7,980 nucleotides of DNA from Candidatus Anaerobutyricum stercoripullorum (GCA_019114885.1 DXEQ01000219.1:1-7980); one strand, 5' to 3'. Shown: positions 1 through 6,101, counted from the first letter of the stretch. Notes: a model not told the origin generated them from the letters alone. Numbers and translations are program-made.

Positions 1-1
1 T

Positions 2-406
2 TTTATTTTGAAAAGTCAGATGGACACTTACTTTTCTAAGGCATTGCAGAAAGCCATTGCCCACCTGGAGGAACTCGGCCGGTTTTATCTTTCCATACAG
101 TTTGGAAAAAGCTCCGCAAGAATACCGCAGAAAGATATTCTTTACATGGAGCGGGTGCTTCGGAATACGGAGATTCACACGAGGGAAACCGTTTACAGGA
201 CACCGGAGAAATTAAGCACCTTGAAAGAAAATATCGAAAGCTGGTTCTGCTTCTCTCACCGCAGTTTTCTGGTCAACTGCCGCCATATCATTACCATGAA
301 CCGGCAGTCCTGCACCCTGTCTGACGGCTCAAAGATTCCGGTCAGCAGAACATATTATAAAGAACTGCAGCATAATTTTATGAACTGTGTCTGGGAAGTA
401 AGCTGA
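2..406 (+). CDS. LytTR-family response regulator, C-terminal part (5' end outside window)
   Basis: This is the DNA-binding end of an AgrA/LytR-type two-component response regulator, a transcription factor that binds DNA as a LytTR domain. The reading frame is open to the window edge. The TTG at 8-10 is unlikely to be the true start, because the preceding codons read F-I and the next residue is Lys (codon 11-13). That fits the end of a receiver domain, where a conserved Lys follows a hydrophobic strand. A short helix (SKALQKAIAHLEEL) then leads into a full LytTR domain: a strand with IPQKDILYME, the HT pair of 'EIHTRETVYRT', the hallmark FSHRSFLVNCRHI, and 'SDGSKIPVSRTYYKEL'. About 100 residues of LytTR are intact and the stop is TGA at 404-406. 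No partner histidine kinase is visible, so its signal and targets cannot be told. The gene faces the operon on the other strand, with a shared terminator between them. The family is very likely right; the receiver domain is inferred. Confidence 0.88.
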   Translation, partial: FILKSQMDTYFSKALQKAIAHLEELGRFYLSIQFGKSSARIPQKDILYMERVLRNTEIHTRETVYRTPEKLSTLKENIESWFCFSHRSFLVNCRHIITMNRQSCTLSDGSKIPVSRTYYKELQHNFMNCVWEVS

Positions 407-418
407 TATAGACAAGAA

Positions 419-455
419 GCCGCCCGCAACTGCGGACGGCCCTTTTTCTATTTTT
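419..455. terminator. Bidirectional rho-independent terminator between convergent genes
   Basis: The arms GCCG-c-CCGC (419-427) and GCGG-a-CGGC (432-440) close on an AACT loop. On the + strand the hairpin is followed by CC, five T, CTA and five T (441-455), a good U-tract for the LytTR gene. The single c/a mismatch (423/436) becomes a U-G wobble in the - strand RNA. The hairpin is therefore more regular for the operon coming from the other side, which ends at 448, and its tail there is a weaker TTCTTGTCT. The last codons and stop of the LtaS-like gene overlap the T-tract. Confidence 0.85.
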
Positions 456-2499
456 CAACTCCTCCATATTTATAGAGCGGCTCCACCTGTGTTTCCTCGA
501 ACACAAACACCTCTGATTGATTCAGGGTGATGTTGCTGTTGGTCTTGCTTACCTGATGGATCGTGATCTCGTCGCCGTCTTTTAAGGCGCTGGCCTTGAT
601 TTCGAGGACTTTGTCGCTTTTTAAGACGGAACTGGTCAGGATGCCGTTGATATAGACGCGGCTGTACTGGTTGAAGTTCTCGCCCAGCAGCAGGTACTTT
701 TCGTCGTTTTCCTTGACTTTGATCACCCGCAGCGGGTTGAGACTGTAATTTAAAACTGTCGGTTCCAGCTCGTCCTCTCCTTCGTGGGAGAAGTCTGCTC
801 CGTAAAGCATGTCGTACTGCAGAAGCTGGAGGTTCTTTCCCACATTTTTTGTGCCGTCCATAGTCTGGTGGAACTGGTTGATAAGTCCGCTGTGGATATT
901 CACCTGCGATAAGACTTTTGACGCCAGCTCGTAAGCCGTCACATTTTCTGACTCACTTTTGCGATGGCTTGCGTTCCAGCCAAAATTATCCCAGATAAAA
1001 TACGGGGTCTCATACCTGGTCCCCTCTTTCAGATCGTCCGTCTCAAAGTCCAGCCCCGGCAGATGATCGCCGTAGGCGATGACCATGGTATCTTCTCCGC
1101 AGTCAGAAAGTTTTGCGAGGAGGTTCTGCAGGAAAGTGTCCATCTCGTTGATCTGGTTGGCATAGTAGGTGATCTGGTTGAGCCTGGACTGGGTATATTC
1201 CTCTCCCGACACGGTGATCTTCGCGTCCTCCTGCTCATCCGTCGGATAATCGCCGTGTCCCTGCACGGAGATCGTATAGATGATGTCCTTTTTACTGGTC
1301 TCTTCCATGGTATCAAGGATGTATTCCGTGAGAACGGAATCTTTGGCCCATCCGGCGTCCGTCCAGTCATTTACCCGCATATTTTCCAATGTGATAAAGT
1401 TATCAAAGCCCAGATTGGCAAACACTTTGTAGCGGTCGTAGAAGGATGCGTTATTGTTATGGATGACCGTGCTCTCGTAGGAGAGGTCTTTGAGCCAGTA
1501 GGCAATGCTCGTACAGGTCTTGTCCTTTAATACGCTCCGGTACGGGTACTCTCCTGTCCCGAAATAGTCGGTGCTCATACCTGTAATCACCTCAAACTCC
1601 GTGTTGATGGTCCCCGCACCGTACACCGGCACATGCAGGCGGCCGGACGTGGTCTCCTTCTGCAGCTGGTGGAAAAACGGAATCGGGTCTTCGGAAAGCT
1701 GCAGGTCCTTCACCTGTGTCAGGTCAAAAAAGGACTCCAGCTGGATAAAAATAATATTGGGTTCCCGGCTGTCTTTCGGATTCTCTGCGGCCTCTTCCTC
1801 CGCAATCCCATCCGTAATCTTATTTTTCAGACGTGCGACTCTCTCCCTGCTGTAATTCATGGGCCGGTCAATACCGGTATCAAGAGCCGTCACGCAAAAC
1901 CCGTAGACCACGCCGTAATCTTTATATCCATTGATAGGATTGTCAAATGTACTGATCAGCTCTCCGCGTCCGACTCCCACATAAGCCAGCCCGCCAAAAG
2001 CCAGAATCATGACAAAAAACACAAGAAAGTTGGCGCGGATATCAAACCGTTCCTTCGCCACAGGCGAATACAGGCACAGGCATACCAGAAGGACCACCGC
2101 CGCCACCAGAGCGATGACCAACAGCACGATCTGCCACAGTTCCAGATAACTGTTGAGCACCGGCAGGATGGACTTGACCACCGTCAGATCCACTGCCGTA
2201 AACGGTGTCTTTCTTCCGTTTAGCACAACACCGTTGGTGATTCCTATGATCAGCCAGCAGCCGGTGATGATTGTGTATACAAATATTTTTTTCTTCACAA
2301 GAAATACGACGGAAAGAAACATAAAGAGGATGGCAGCGTTAAACAGGAAGACATAGGTCCTCTCATTAATAAAATGCACCACCTCCGCAAAAGACTTCCT
2401 TTCCATCCATTCCAGAAACAGATTGAGAACAAAAGCGGTTATGATATTACAAAACAGGACCTTCCGGTTGGAAGGATTCCATATCTTTTTCCACATCAT
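448..2499 (-). CDS. LTA synthase (LtaS)-family membrane sulfatase-fold enzyme
   Basis: Probable glycerolphosphate-type transferase or phosphatase of the LtaS family, which builds or decorates lipoteichoic-acid-like polymers outside the membrane. Residues 1-180 hold five hydrophobic segments (about 14-31, 49-68, 71-93, 121-145, 157-175), the LtaS topology. The sulfatase-fold domain starts at PNIIFIQLES (about 247). Likely metal and catalytic residues are E255 (QLES), T297 (GAGTINTEF, the presumed Thr nucleophile), D478 and H479 (YGDH). H347 and R356 (IHNNNASFYDR) and H415 (QGHGD) match substrate-pocket positions of Staphylococcus aureus LtaS almost residue for residue. After about 575 comes a roughly 100-residue extension with an IPT/TIG-like look (LLLGENFNQYSRVYING), absent from staphylococcal LtaS. 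This is the last gene of the five-gene operon, 11 bases after the sortase stop. Two Met codons open the ORF. AAAGGA lies 3 bases from the first and 6 from the second, so the second (2496) may be the real start. Polymer type (glycerol phosphate or other) cannot be decided. Confidence 0.92.
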   Translation of the reverse strand: MMWKKIWNPSNRKVLFCNIITAFVLNLFLEWMERKSFAEVVHFINERTYVFLFNAAILFMFLSVVFLVKKKIFVYTIITGCWLIIGITNGVVLNGRKTPFTAVDLTVVKSILPVLNSYLELWQIVLLVIALVAAVVLLVCLCLYSPVAKERFDIRANFLVFFVMILAFGGLAYVGVGRGELISTFDNPINGYKDYGVVYGFCVTALDTGIDRPMNYSRERVARLKNKITDGIAEEEAAENPKDSREPNIIFIQLESFFDLTQVKDLQLSEDPIPFFHQLQKETTSGRLHVPVYGAGTINTEFEVITGMSTDYFGTGEYPYRSVLKDKTCTSIAYWLKDLSYESTVIHNNNASFYDRYKVFANLGFDNFITLENMRVNDWTDAGWAKDSVLTEYILDTMEETSKKDIIYTISVQGHGDYPTDEQEDAKITVSGEEYTQSRLNQITYYANQINEMDTFLQNLLAKLSDCGEDTMVIAYGDHLPGLDFETDDLKEGTRYETPYFIWDNFGWNASHRKSESENVTAYELASKVLSQVNIHSGLINQFHQTMDGTKNVGKNLQLLQYDMLYGADFSHEGEDELEPTVLNYSLNPLRVIKVKENDEKYLLLGENFNQYSRVYINGILTSSVLKSDKVLEIKASALKDGDEITIHQVSKTNSNITLNQSEVFVFEETQVEPLYKYGGVEK

Positions 2500-2510
2500 A
2501 TTTCCTTTCT

Positions 2511-3302
2511 TTACTGTCCGCGTACCTGTGTGCGGATCGCCTGCACCACGAAACGCCCGTCTTCCGAATCGGAAGTACAGGTCGACAGAGTGATCATCGG
2601 CTCCGGCCTGGAGATATCCGTATCCGTCTCATAGAGAGAAGCAGCTTTTTGCTGCTGCATCCACTGCAGATACTCTTCCGCCCGCGCGAAATCTACCATG
2701 TAGACATCCGTATCCTGCTCCACACTGATCTCCCTTGCCGCAAAAATCCGGTATTCCATGGACGCCTCCGGCGTCACCACCCAGATGTCCGGGTATTTCG
2801 TCCAGTCGGCTTCGGCATTGTACTCCGTATCATATAGCTTCTTCAGAGCGCCGAACATCTCACCGGTCTTAAGATTGTGCCCAAAAAGGATACTGTTATC
2901 CGAGGAAAAATCCGGGCTGCAGGTGGTATCCATGAATATGGCGCCGGGAAAATTCTCCCTGCCCTCAAAGGTATGATGGAGATAGTACTCATTATCTTCT
3001 CCCTGCACCACAGGATAATTGACTCCCGTATCCTCGATGTAGACCCATCCGACAATATCCGGGTTGATGGCCGAAAGAGAGGCAAAATCCACCTGAATCG
3101 GACATTTATCTTTTTTCCCTTTTTTGCCGGAATCCTGCCCGGCGTCCGTCTCTTCCACATACTGCGTCAGGTCCTCATATTCCTTTTCGCCATCCCGGTA
3201 TCCCCGGAAATATCCGTAGAGCTTCCAGGCGGAAAAGGCAGCCACTGCCAGACACAGAAGCAGCACGATCATGGAAAGCGGACTTCTTTTTTTCTTTTTC
3301 AT
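2511..3302 (-). CDS. srtB: Class B sortase
   Basis: A membrane-anchored cysteine transpeptidase that cuts a sorting motif in exported proteins and joins them to the cell wall or to pilin. The N-terminus has a Lys/Arg-rich start and one hydrophobic segment (about 9-29), which works as a signal anchor. A charged linker (about 35-66) leads to the catalytic domain, with class B hallmarks 'NPDIVGWVYIEDTGVNYPVVQ' (80-100) and YLHHTFEGRENFPGAIFMD. The catalytic triad is visible: H142 in LFGHN, C242 in TLSTCT and R250 in DGRFVV. The length of 263 residues is normal for class B. AGGAG five bases before the ATG at 3302 supports the start. It lies between cobU (35-base gap) and the LtaS-like gene (11-base gap). 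No gene with an LPxTG- or NPxTN-type sorting signal is in the window, so the substrate is unknown. The family is certain; the symbol follows the class rather than proven orthology. Confidence 0.93.
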   Translation of the reverse strand: MKKKKRSPLSMIVLLLCLAVAAFSAWKLYGYFRGYRDGEKEYEDLTQYVEETDAGQDSGKKGKKDKCPIQVDFASLSAINPDIVGWVYIEDTGVNYPVVQGEDNEYYLHHTFEGRENFPGAIFMDTTCSPDFSSDNSILFGHNLKTGEMFGALKKLYDTEYNAEADWTKYPDIWVVTPEASMEYRIFAAREISVEQDTDVYMVDFARAEEYLQWMQQQKAASLYETDTDISRPEPMITLSTCTSDSEDGRFVVQAIRTQVRGQ

Positions 3303-3337
3303 GTATTCTCCTCTTTCTTTGCCATTAGAGCGCCCTG

Positions 3338-3892
3338 CTATTTCAGCCGCAGAGGAATGCCGCTGATGGACACATAAACCTCATCACTCAGCGAGGCGAT
3401 AAACTGATTGGCCTTTCCGGTAATATCGCTGAAAATCCGTCCCAGACGATAGGAAGGGACCACAGACATCCCCACCTCGTTAGTGACAAGGATCAGTGTC
3501 TTGTTGCCGTCTCTGGCTCCCTTTATGATATTGCTCAGCTCCATGATGACCTGCGCCTCCAGATCTTCCACCTCTCTGGATGTGAGCTTGTCAAAGTCTT
3601 TCTCATCTTCCATGAGAATATTTGTGATGAGCACGGTCACACAATCCAGAAGGATCGTATCTTTTTCCGTGCTGCTCACCACCTCGCCCAGATCCCGGTA
3701 ACCTTCATAGGTTCCCCACTCGGAATCCCGGCGCTGCTGATGGATCCGGATTCTTTCCTTCATATCTTCATCCACGGGAATGGCCGTGGCAATATAGAGC
3801 ACGCTCCTCTTTCCGTATTCCCTTGCCTTTTTCTCCGCAAGGACACTTTTTCCACTCCGGCTGCCGCCGGTTACCATAATTACTTTTGACAT
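3338..3892 (-). CDS. cobU: Bifunctional adenosylcobinamide kinase / adenosylcobinamide-phosphate guanylyltransferase
   Basis: CobU/CobP phosphorylates adenosylcobinamide and transfers GMP to it, giving adenosylcobinamide-GDP for the nucleotide-loop assembly step of cobalamin synthesis or salvage; it acts in the cytoplasm. The P-loop GGSRSGKS is at 9-16. H51 in RIRIHQQRR corresponds by pattern to the guanylylated His of Salmonella CobU. W59 and E63 fit the family pattern (H..R...W...E). LLDCVT (81-86) is the Walker-B-like strand, and TNEVGMSVVP followed by 'YRLGRIFSDITGKANQ' is the C-terminal family signature. At 184 residues it is full length. The start is backed by AAAGGAGAGG just upstream. 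That site lies inside the end of the DUF1189 gene, whose stop is one base away, implying coupled translation. No cobS, cobT, cobC or cobD gene is nearby, which is unusual because these normally cluster. Confidence 0.93.
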   Translation of the reverse strand: MSKVIMVTGGSRSGKSVLAEKKAREYGKRSVLYIATAIPVDEDMKERIRIHQQRRDSEWGTYEGYRDLGEVVSSTEKDTILLDCVTVLITNILMEDEKDFDKLTSREVEDLEAQVIMELSNIIKGARDGNKTLILVTNEVGMSVVPSYRLGRIFSDITGKANQFIASLSDEVYVSISGIPLRLK

Positions 3893-3893
3893 T

Positions 3894-4694
3894 CTACCTC
3901 TCCTTTCCGAATTGCTCCGGTTTCAAAATAGATACTTCCGCTCTGTAAATGTATCCCATAACGACCATGACGGAAATGGCTGTCACCCAGAAAGCCGGGA
4001 TCACATAACCCAGACAGCTGTTCACACTCTCTATCACAGCAAAGAGAGTGCGGGCGTACATGGCGATCAGAAAGGCTTCCTTTATGGAAACCCGCTTTCC
4101 TTCCGGCGATATCACGCCGAAACGGCAGACCACACCGAGGATCAGAGCCATGAGCAGATATTGCACAGCCTTCGACGCCAGAGTCATGAGCATGTAGATC
4201 ACGATCATCACCACAAGAAACGGGATGGCCGCCACCAGAGTCTGATTACTCAGCTTCATATCCGCGAAACCAGACAGAGGAATCTCCGTCATCGTTTCCA
4301 TGCTTCGTATGAGTACGTTGGTCCTGCTGACCAGAATCTCCTCCTGATAATCTTTATCTACATCCGCTTCGGTAAACTTTTCCACCCCGGAGTCCATCTC
4401 CACCCGGAGCACCGGTCCTATATTGAAAGACACGGGCGACTCCGAAGTAAAGATGCCGTTCTCCACCGTAAAGGCGGGAATCCGCTCCAGAAAAAGGCCG
4501 CGGAACCCGCCCATACTGGTCATCCAGGCGCCAAAAGGGATAATGGTATCGATCACCAGCAGGAAAATCAGCAGCAGGACCATGTAAAGCACATGTCCCC
4601 CTGTCTTTTTCTCCAGCAGTGTCTTATACTTTCCCGGTTGAAAGCAGGCAGTAAAGTACTGCCTGAAAAAACCTGTCTCGTTTTCCTGATTCAT
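3894..4694 (-). CDS. DUF1189 family integral membrane protein
   Basis: A membrane protein of unknown biochemical role, matching the DUF1189 family of Firmicutes. Seen with 266 residues: a cytoplasmic N-terminus with FFRQYFTACFQPGKYKTLLEKKTGGHVLY (described by its pattern of aromatic and basic residues at about 9-37), a first membrane segment about 35-56, then an extracellular region about 60-148. That region contains the family-like RIPAFTVENGIFTSESPV. Further membrane segments lie at about 151-172, 175-192, 206-222 and 230-249. The ORF can extend nine codons to 4721 but would then overlap the DJ-1 gene. The ATG at 4694 has AGGAGG five bases upstream, so I chose it. It sits 13 bases after the DJ-1 stop and one base before cobU, so it is firmly inside the operon. 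Family assignment is by recognised sequence style, and no catalytic residues are evident. Confidence 0.8.
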   Translation of the reverse strand: MNQENETGFFRQYFTACFQPGKYKTLLEKKTGGHVLYMVLLLIFLLVIDTIIPFGAWMTSMGGFRGLFLERIPAFTVENGIFTSESPVSFNIGPVLRVEMDSGVEKFTEADVDKDYQEEILVSRTNVLIRSMETMTEIPLSGFADMKLSNQTLVAAIPFLVVMIVIYMLMTLASKAVQYLLMALILGVVCRFGVISPEGKRVSIKEAFLIAMYARTLFAVIESVNSCLGYVIPAFWVTAISVMVVMGYIYRAEVSILKPEQFGKER

Positions 4695-4707
4695 GCATTC
4701 CTCCTGC

Positions 4708-5253
4708 TTAACGGTATACAATAGACGCGGCGATCTTGTCCGCCTCTTCCTGGCCCTCCAGCACCCCGATCAGGGCGAGGGCAAACGGAATGGCTGTGCC
4801 AACACCACGGCTTGTGATGATATTGCCATCCACGGCAACGGCGTCCTCCACATACTCTCCGCACAAAGACGGGTCTACGCATCCCGGATAACTGGTGGCC
4901 TTCCTTCCTTTCAGGAAGTTCAGTCCGGCAAACACAGACGGCGCGGCGCAGATGGCAGCCAGCAGCCGACCGTCATTATACTGCTCCATGAGCAGGTGAT
5001 TCAGCTCTCTGTGCGCTCTTAAATGATCTGTTCCCGGTAGTCCGCCCGGCAGCACCAGAAGATCTGCCGTCTTCCCGATCTCCTCAAAGACCATATCGCA
5101 GTCCACAGAAATATTGTGGGAACCGGTCACATTTTTTCTTCCCATGATGGAAACCATTCGCACATCTTCCCCGGCCCTCCGCAGCAGATCTACTGTGGTG
5201 AGTGCCTCTACTTCTTCAAATCCATCCGCAAAAAAAACATATACTAAACTCAT
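4708..5253 (-). CDS. DJ-1/PfpI (ThiJ/YajL-like) family protein
   Basis: A cytoplasmic flavodoxin-like protein of the DJ-1 family. Members have been linked to oxidative and carbonyl stress, and deglycase or glyoxalase activity has been claimed for some. The protein begins VYVFFADGFEEVEALTTVDLLRRAG. E16 matches Glu18 of human DJ-1, and C102 in AAICAAPSVFAG matches the reactive nucleophilic-elbow Cys106. 'ADLLVLPGGLPGTDHLR' (63-79) and 'TSRGVGTAIPFALALI' (147-162) complete the family signature. At 181 residues it has the usual length. An upstream ATG at 5358 would add 35 residues, but that stretch contains the promoter -10 box and has no ribosome site. The ATG at 5253 has GGGAGG eight bases before it. 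This is the first gene of the operon. Which activity it has cannot be read from sequence. Confidence 0.92.
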   Translation of the reverse strand: MSLVYVFFADGFEEVEALTTVDLLRRAGEDVRMVSIMGRKNVTGSHNISVDCDMVFEEIGKTADLLVLPGGLPGTDHLRAHRELNHLLMEQYNDGRLLAAICAAPSVFAGLNFLKGRKATSYPGCVDPSLCGEYVEDAVAVDGNIITSRGVGTAIPFALALIGVLEGQEEADKIAASIVYR

Positions 5254-5286
5254 CTGATATACCTCCCATCTTTTTCTTTTCGTCAA

Positions 5287-5322
5287 AATATCCTGTTCTG
5301 CATACAAAACGAATATCCTGTT
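5287..5322 (-). repeat. 11-base direct repeat in the leader of the five-gene operon
   Basis: The - strand word AACAGGATATT occurs exactly twice, at 5322-5312 and 5297-5287, with starts 25 bases apart. Given the promoter at 5330-5358, the first copy begins about two bases after the expected transcription start and the second about 27 bases after it. The position suits either a DNA operator read from one face of the helix or a pair of RNA sites with GGA cores in the leader. Which one is not shown. Confidence 0.6.
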
Positions 5323-5329
5323 AAATAGA

Positions 5330-5358
5330 ATAATAGCCCAAAAACGTATATTTATCAA
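5330..5358 (-). promoter_or_regulatory. Sigma-A-type promoter of the DJ-1/DUF1189/cobU/srtB/ltaS-like operon
   Basis: Read on the - strand, TTGATA (5358-5353) and TATTAT (5335-5330) are separated by exactly 17 bases; each is one base from consensus. The expected start of transcription is near 5323, giving a leader of about 70 bases to the ATG at 5253. No other comparable promoter was seen between the genes downstream, and intergenic gaps are at most 35 bases, so all five genes are probably expressed from here. Confidence 0.8.
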
Positions 5359-5381
5359 GGTCAGCCATCATAAATTCATAG

Positions 5382-5410
5382 TTTCCTTTTTTCCGGAAAT
5401 CATGTATACT
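5382..5410 (+). promoter_or_regulatory. Candidate promoter of the CYTH gene
   Basis: TATACT at 5405-5410 is a good -10 box. The -35 position 17 bases upstream reads TTTCCT, only a partial match. A perfect 10-base palindrome TTTCCGGAAA (5390-5399) fills the spacer and could bind a regulator. Predicted transcription would begin near 5417, immediately before a stem-loop. Confidence 0.45.
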
Positions 5411-5417
5411 GTCTTAA

Positions 5418-5476
5418 GCACGGCAAAAAACAGCGGTCACAGTACCTGCTTCTGTTTTGCCGCAGATGCACCGTGC
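5418..5476 (+). promoter_or_regulatory. Foldable 5' leader of the CYTH gene
   Basis: CGGCAAAA-aa-CAG (5421-5433) pairs with CTG-TTTTGCCG (5452-5462), and short inner pairs are possible around GCGG/CC-GCT. A second pairing, GCACGG (5418-5423) with CCGTGC (5471-5476), uses the same CGG and so competes with the first. No T-run follows, so it is not an intrinsic terminator. The ribosome site (5490-5495) lies outside both stems. It does not match a riboswitch class I recognise. Confidence 0.45.
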
Positions 5477-5502
5477 GTCAGATTCAAACAGGAGGAATTT
5501 GT

Positions 5503-5991
5503 ATGGAAATTGAACGCAAATATCTGATAAAATGTCTCCCGGAAGACCTGGTCTCTTATCCGCACGATCATATTTCCCAGGGCTATGTGTGCACCGACCC
5601 GGTCATCCGCATCCGACAGAAGAATGAGGACTATATTCTCACACTGAAATCCGGCGGTCTGCTTGCCAGAGAAGAGATTGAGATGCCGCTTTCCCGGGAG
5701 AGTTTTCTTCATCTTTCCACCAAGACAGACGGCATAATTATAGAAAAAACACGCTACAGGATTCCGGAGTCTCACGGTTTTCTCATTGAGCTTGACGTCT
5801 TTCATGGCGTCTATGAGGGCTTTATCATGGCGGAGATCGAATTCCCTGACATGGAAACCGCCGAATCTTACACTCCACCTTCCTGGTTTGGCGCCGACGT
5901 GACCTTTGATCCCCGGTTTCATAATTCCAATCTGAGCCGCCGGACCCCGGAAGAGGTCAAAGAATTTCATGAAAGTTTAACACTTTTGTAA
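5503..5991 (+). CDS. CYTH-domain triphosphate tunnel metalloenzyme
   Basis: A small stand-alone CYTH protein (162 residues), a family of beta-barrel enzymes that bind triphosphates with a divalent metal. Short bacterial members include inorganic tripolyphosphatases, and others are adenylate or thiamine-triphosphate enzymes. The signature ExExK is at the very start (E2, E4, K6 in MEIERKYL). Tunnel residues recur in alternating strands: R36 and R38 (VIRIR), K49 (LTLKS), E58 and E60 (EEIEM), K82, R84 and R86 (EKTRYRI), E96 and D98 (IELDVF), E111 and E113 (AEIEF). No essential strand seems missing. The chosen ATG has AGGAGG seven bases upstream. A GTG ten codons earlier (5473) lacks a ribosome site and lies in the leader stem. 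There is no extra domain such as CHAD. Tripolyphosphate is the likeliest substrate but this is inference. No terminator with a T-tract follows, so some transcripts may continue into the transpeptidase gene. Confidence 0.9.
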   Translation: MEIERKYLIKCLPEDLVSYPHDHISQGYVCTDPVIRIRQKNEDYILTLKSGGLLAREEIEMPLSRESFLHLSTKTDGIIIEKTRYRIPESHGFLIELDVFHGVYEGFIMAEIEFPDMETAESYTPPSWFGADVTFDPRFHNSNLSRRTPEEVKEFHESLTLL

Positions 5992-6002
5992 GAATTCACC
6001 GG

Positions 6003-6031
6003 TAGGATTTTTCCTATGAATGTACTATAAT
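6003..6031 (+). promoter_or_regulatory. Candidate promoter with palindrome upstream of the L,D-transpeptidase gene
   Basis: A perfect -10 box TATAAT is at 6026-6031. No acceptable -35 hexamer is found 15-19 bases upstream. Instead that place holds a short inverted repeat TAGGA-TTTT-TCCTA (6003-6016). This arrangement suggests a promoter needing an activator, or an operator. Transcription would start near 6038. Confidence 0.5.
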
Positions 6032-6041
6032 ATGTAACGAA

Positions 6042-6101
6042 TCTCAAAGGGAGCCTGCGTCCTTGCAGACAGCGCGTCTCCTGAGAGACCATATACTTTT
6101 T
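6042..6101 (+). promoter_or_regulatory. Structured 5' leader of the L,D-transpeptidase gene
   Basis: TCTCA (6042-6046) pairs with TGAGA (6082-6086), and GGAG (6050-6053) pairs with CTCC (6078-6081) directly next to it. This gives a nine-pair stem with a three-base bulge. Inside, CTGC (6055-6058) pairs with GCAG (6065-6068). A rival hairpin, GTCTC-CTGA-GAGAC (6076-6089), uses the same bases and is followed, after seven bases, by five T (6097-6101). The two folds exclude each other. I do not recognise a known riboswitch. Confidence 0.45.

Noticed and set aside
4695..4721. Upstream start of the DUF1189 gene at 4721
   Set aside because: It overlaps the DJ-1 coding end and lacks a good ribosome site, while AGGAGG is placed correctly for the ATG at 4694.
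3912..4724. 270-codon open frame on the + strand opposite the DUF1189 gene
   Set aside because: It is antisense to a well-supported gene. Its product is His/Gln-rich and low in recognisable motifs, and there is no ribosome site; it is a shadow frame.
5254..5358. N-terminal 35-residue extension of the DJ-1 gene to an ATG at 5358
   Set aside because: The extension runs over the -10 box and the repeats, has no ribosome binding site, and is not part of the family. The ATG at 5253 has GGGAGG and begins the conserved fold.
5437..5970. 177-codon open frame on the - strand opposite the CYTH gene
   Set aside because: It is a shadow of the CYTH gene, whose tunnel residues on the + strand are all in place.
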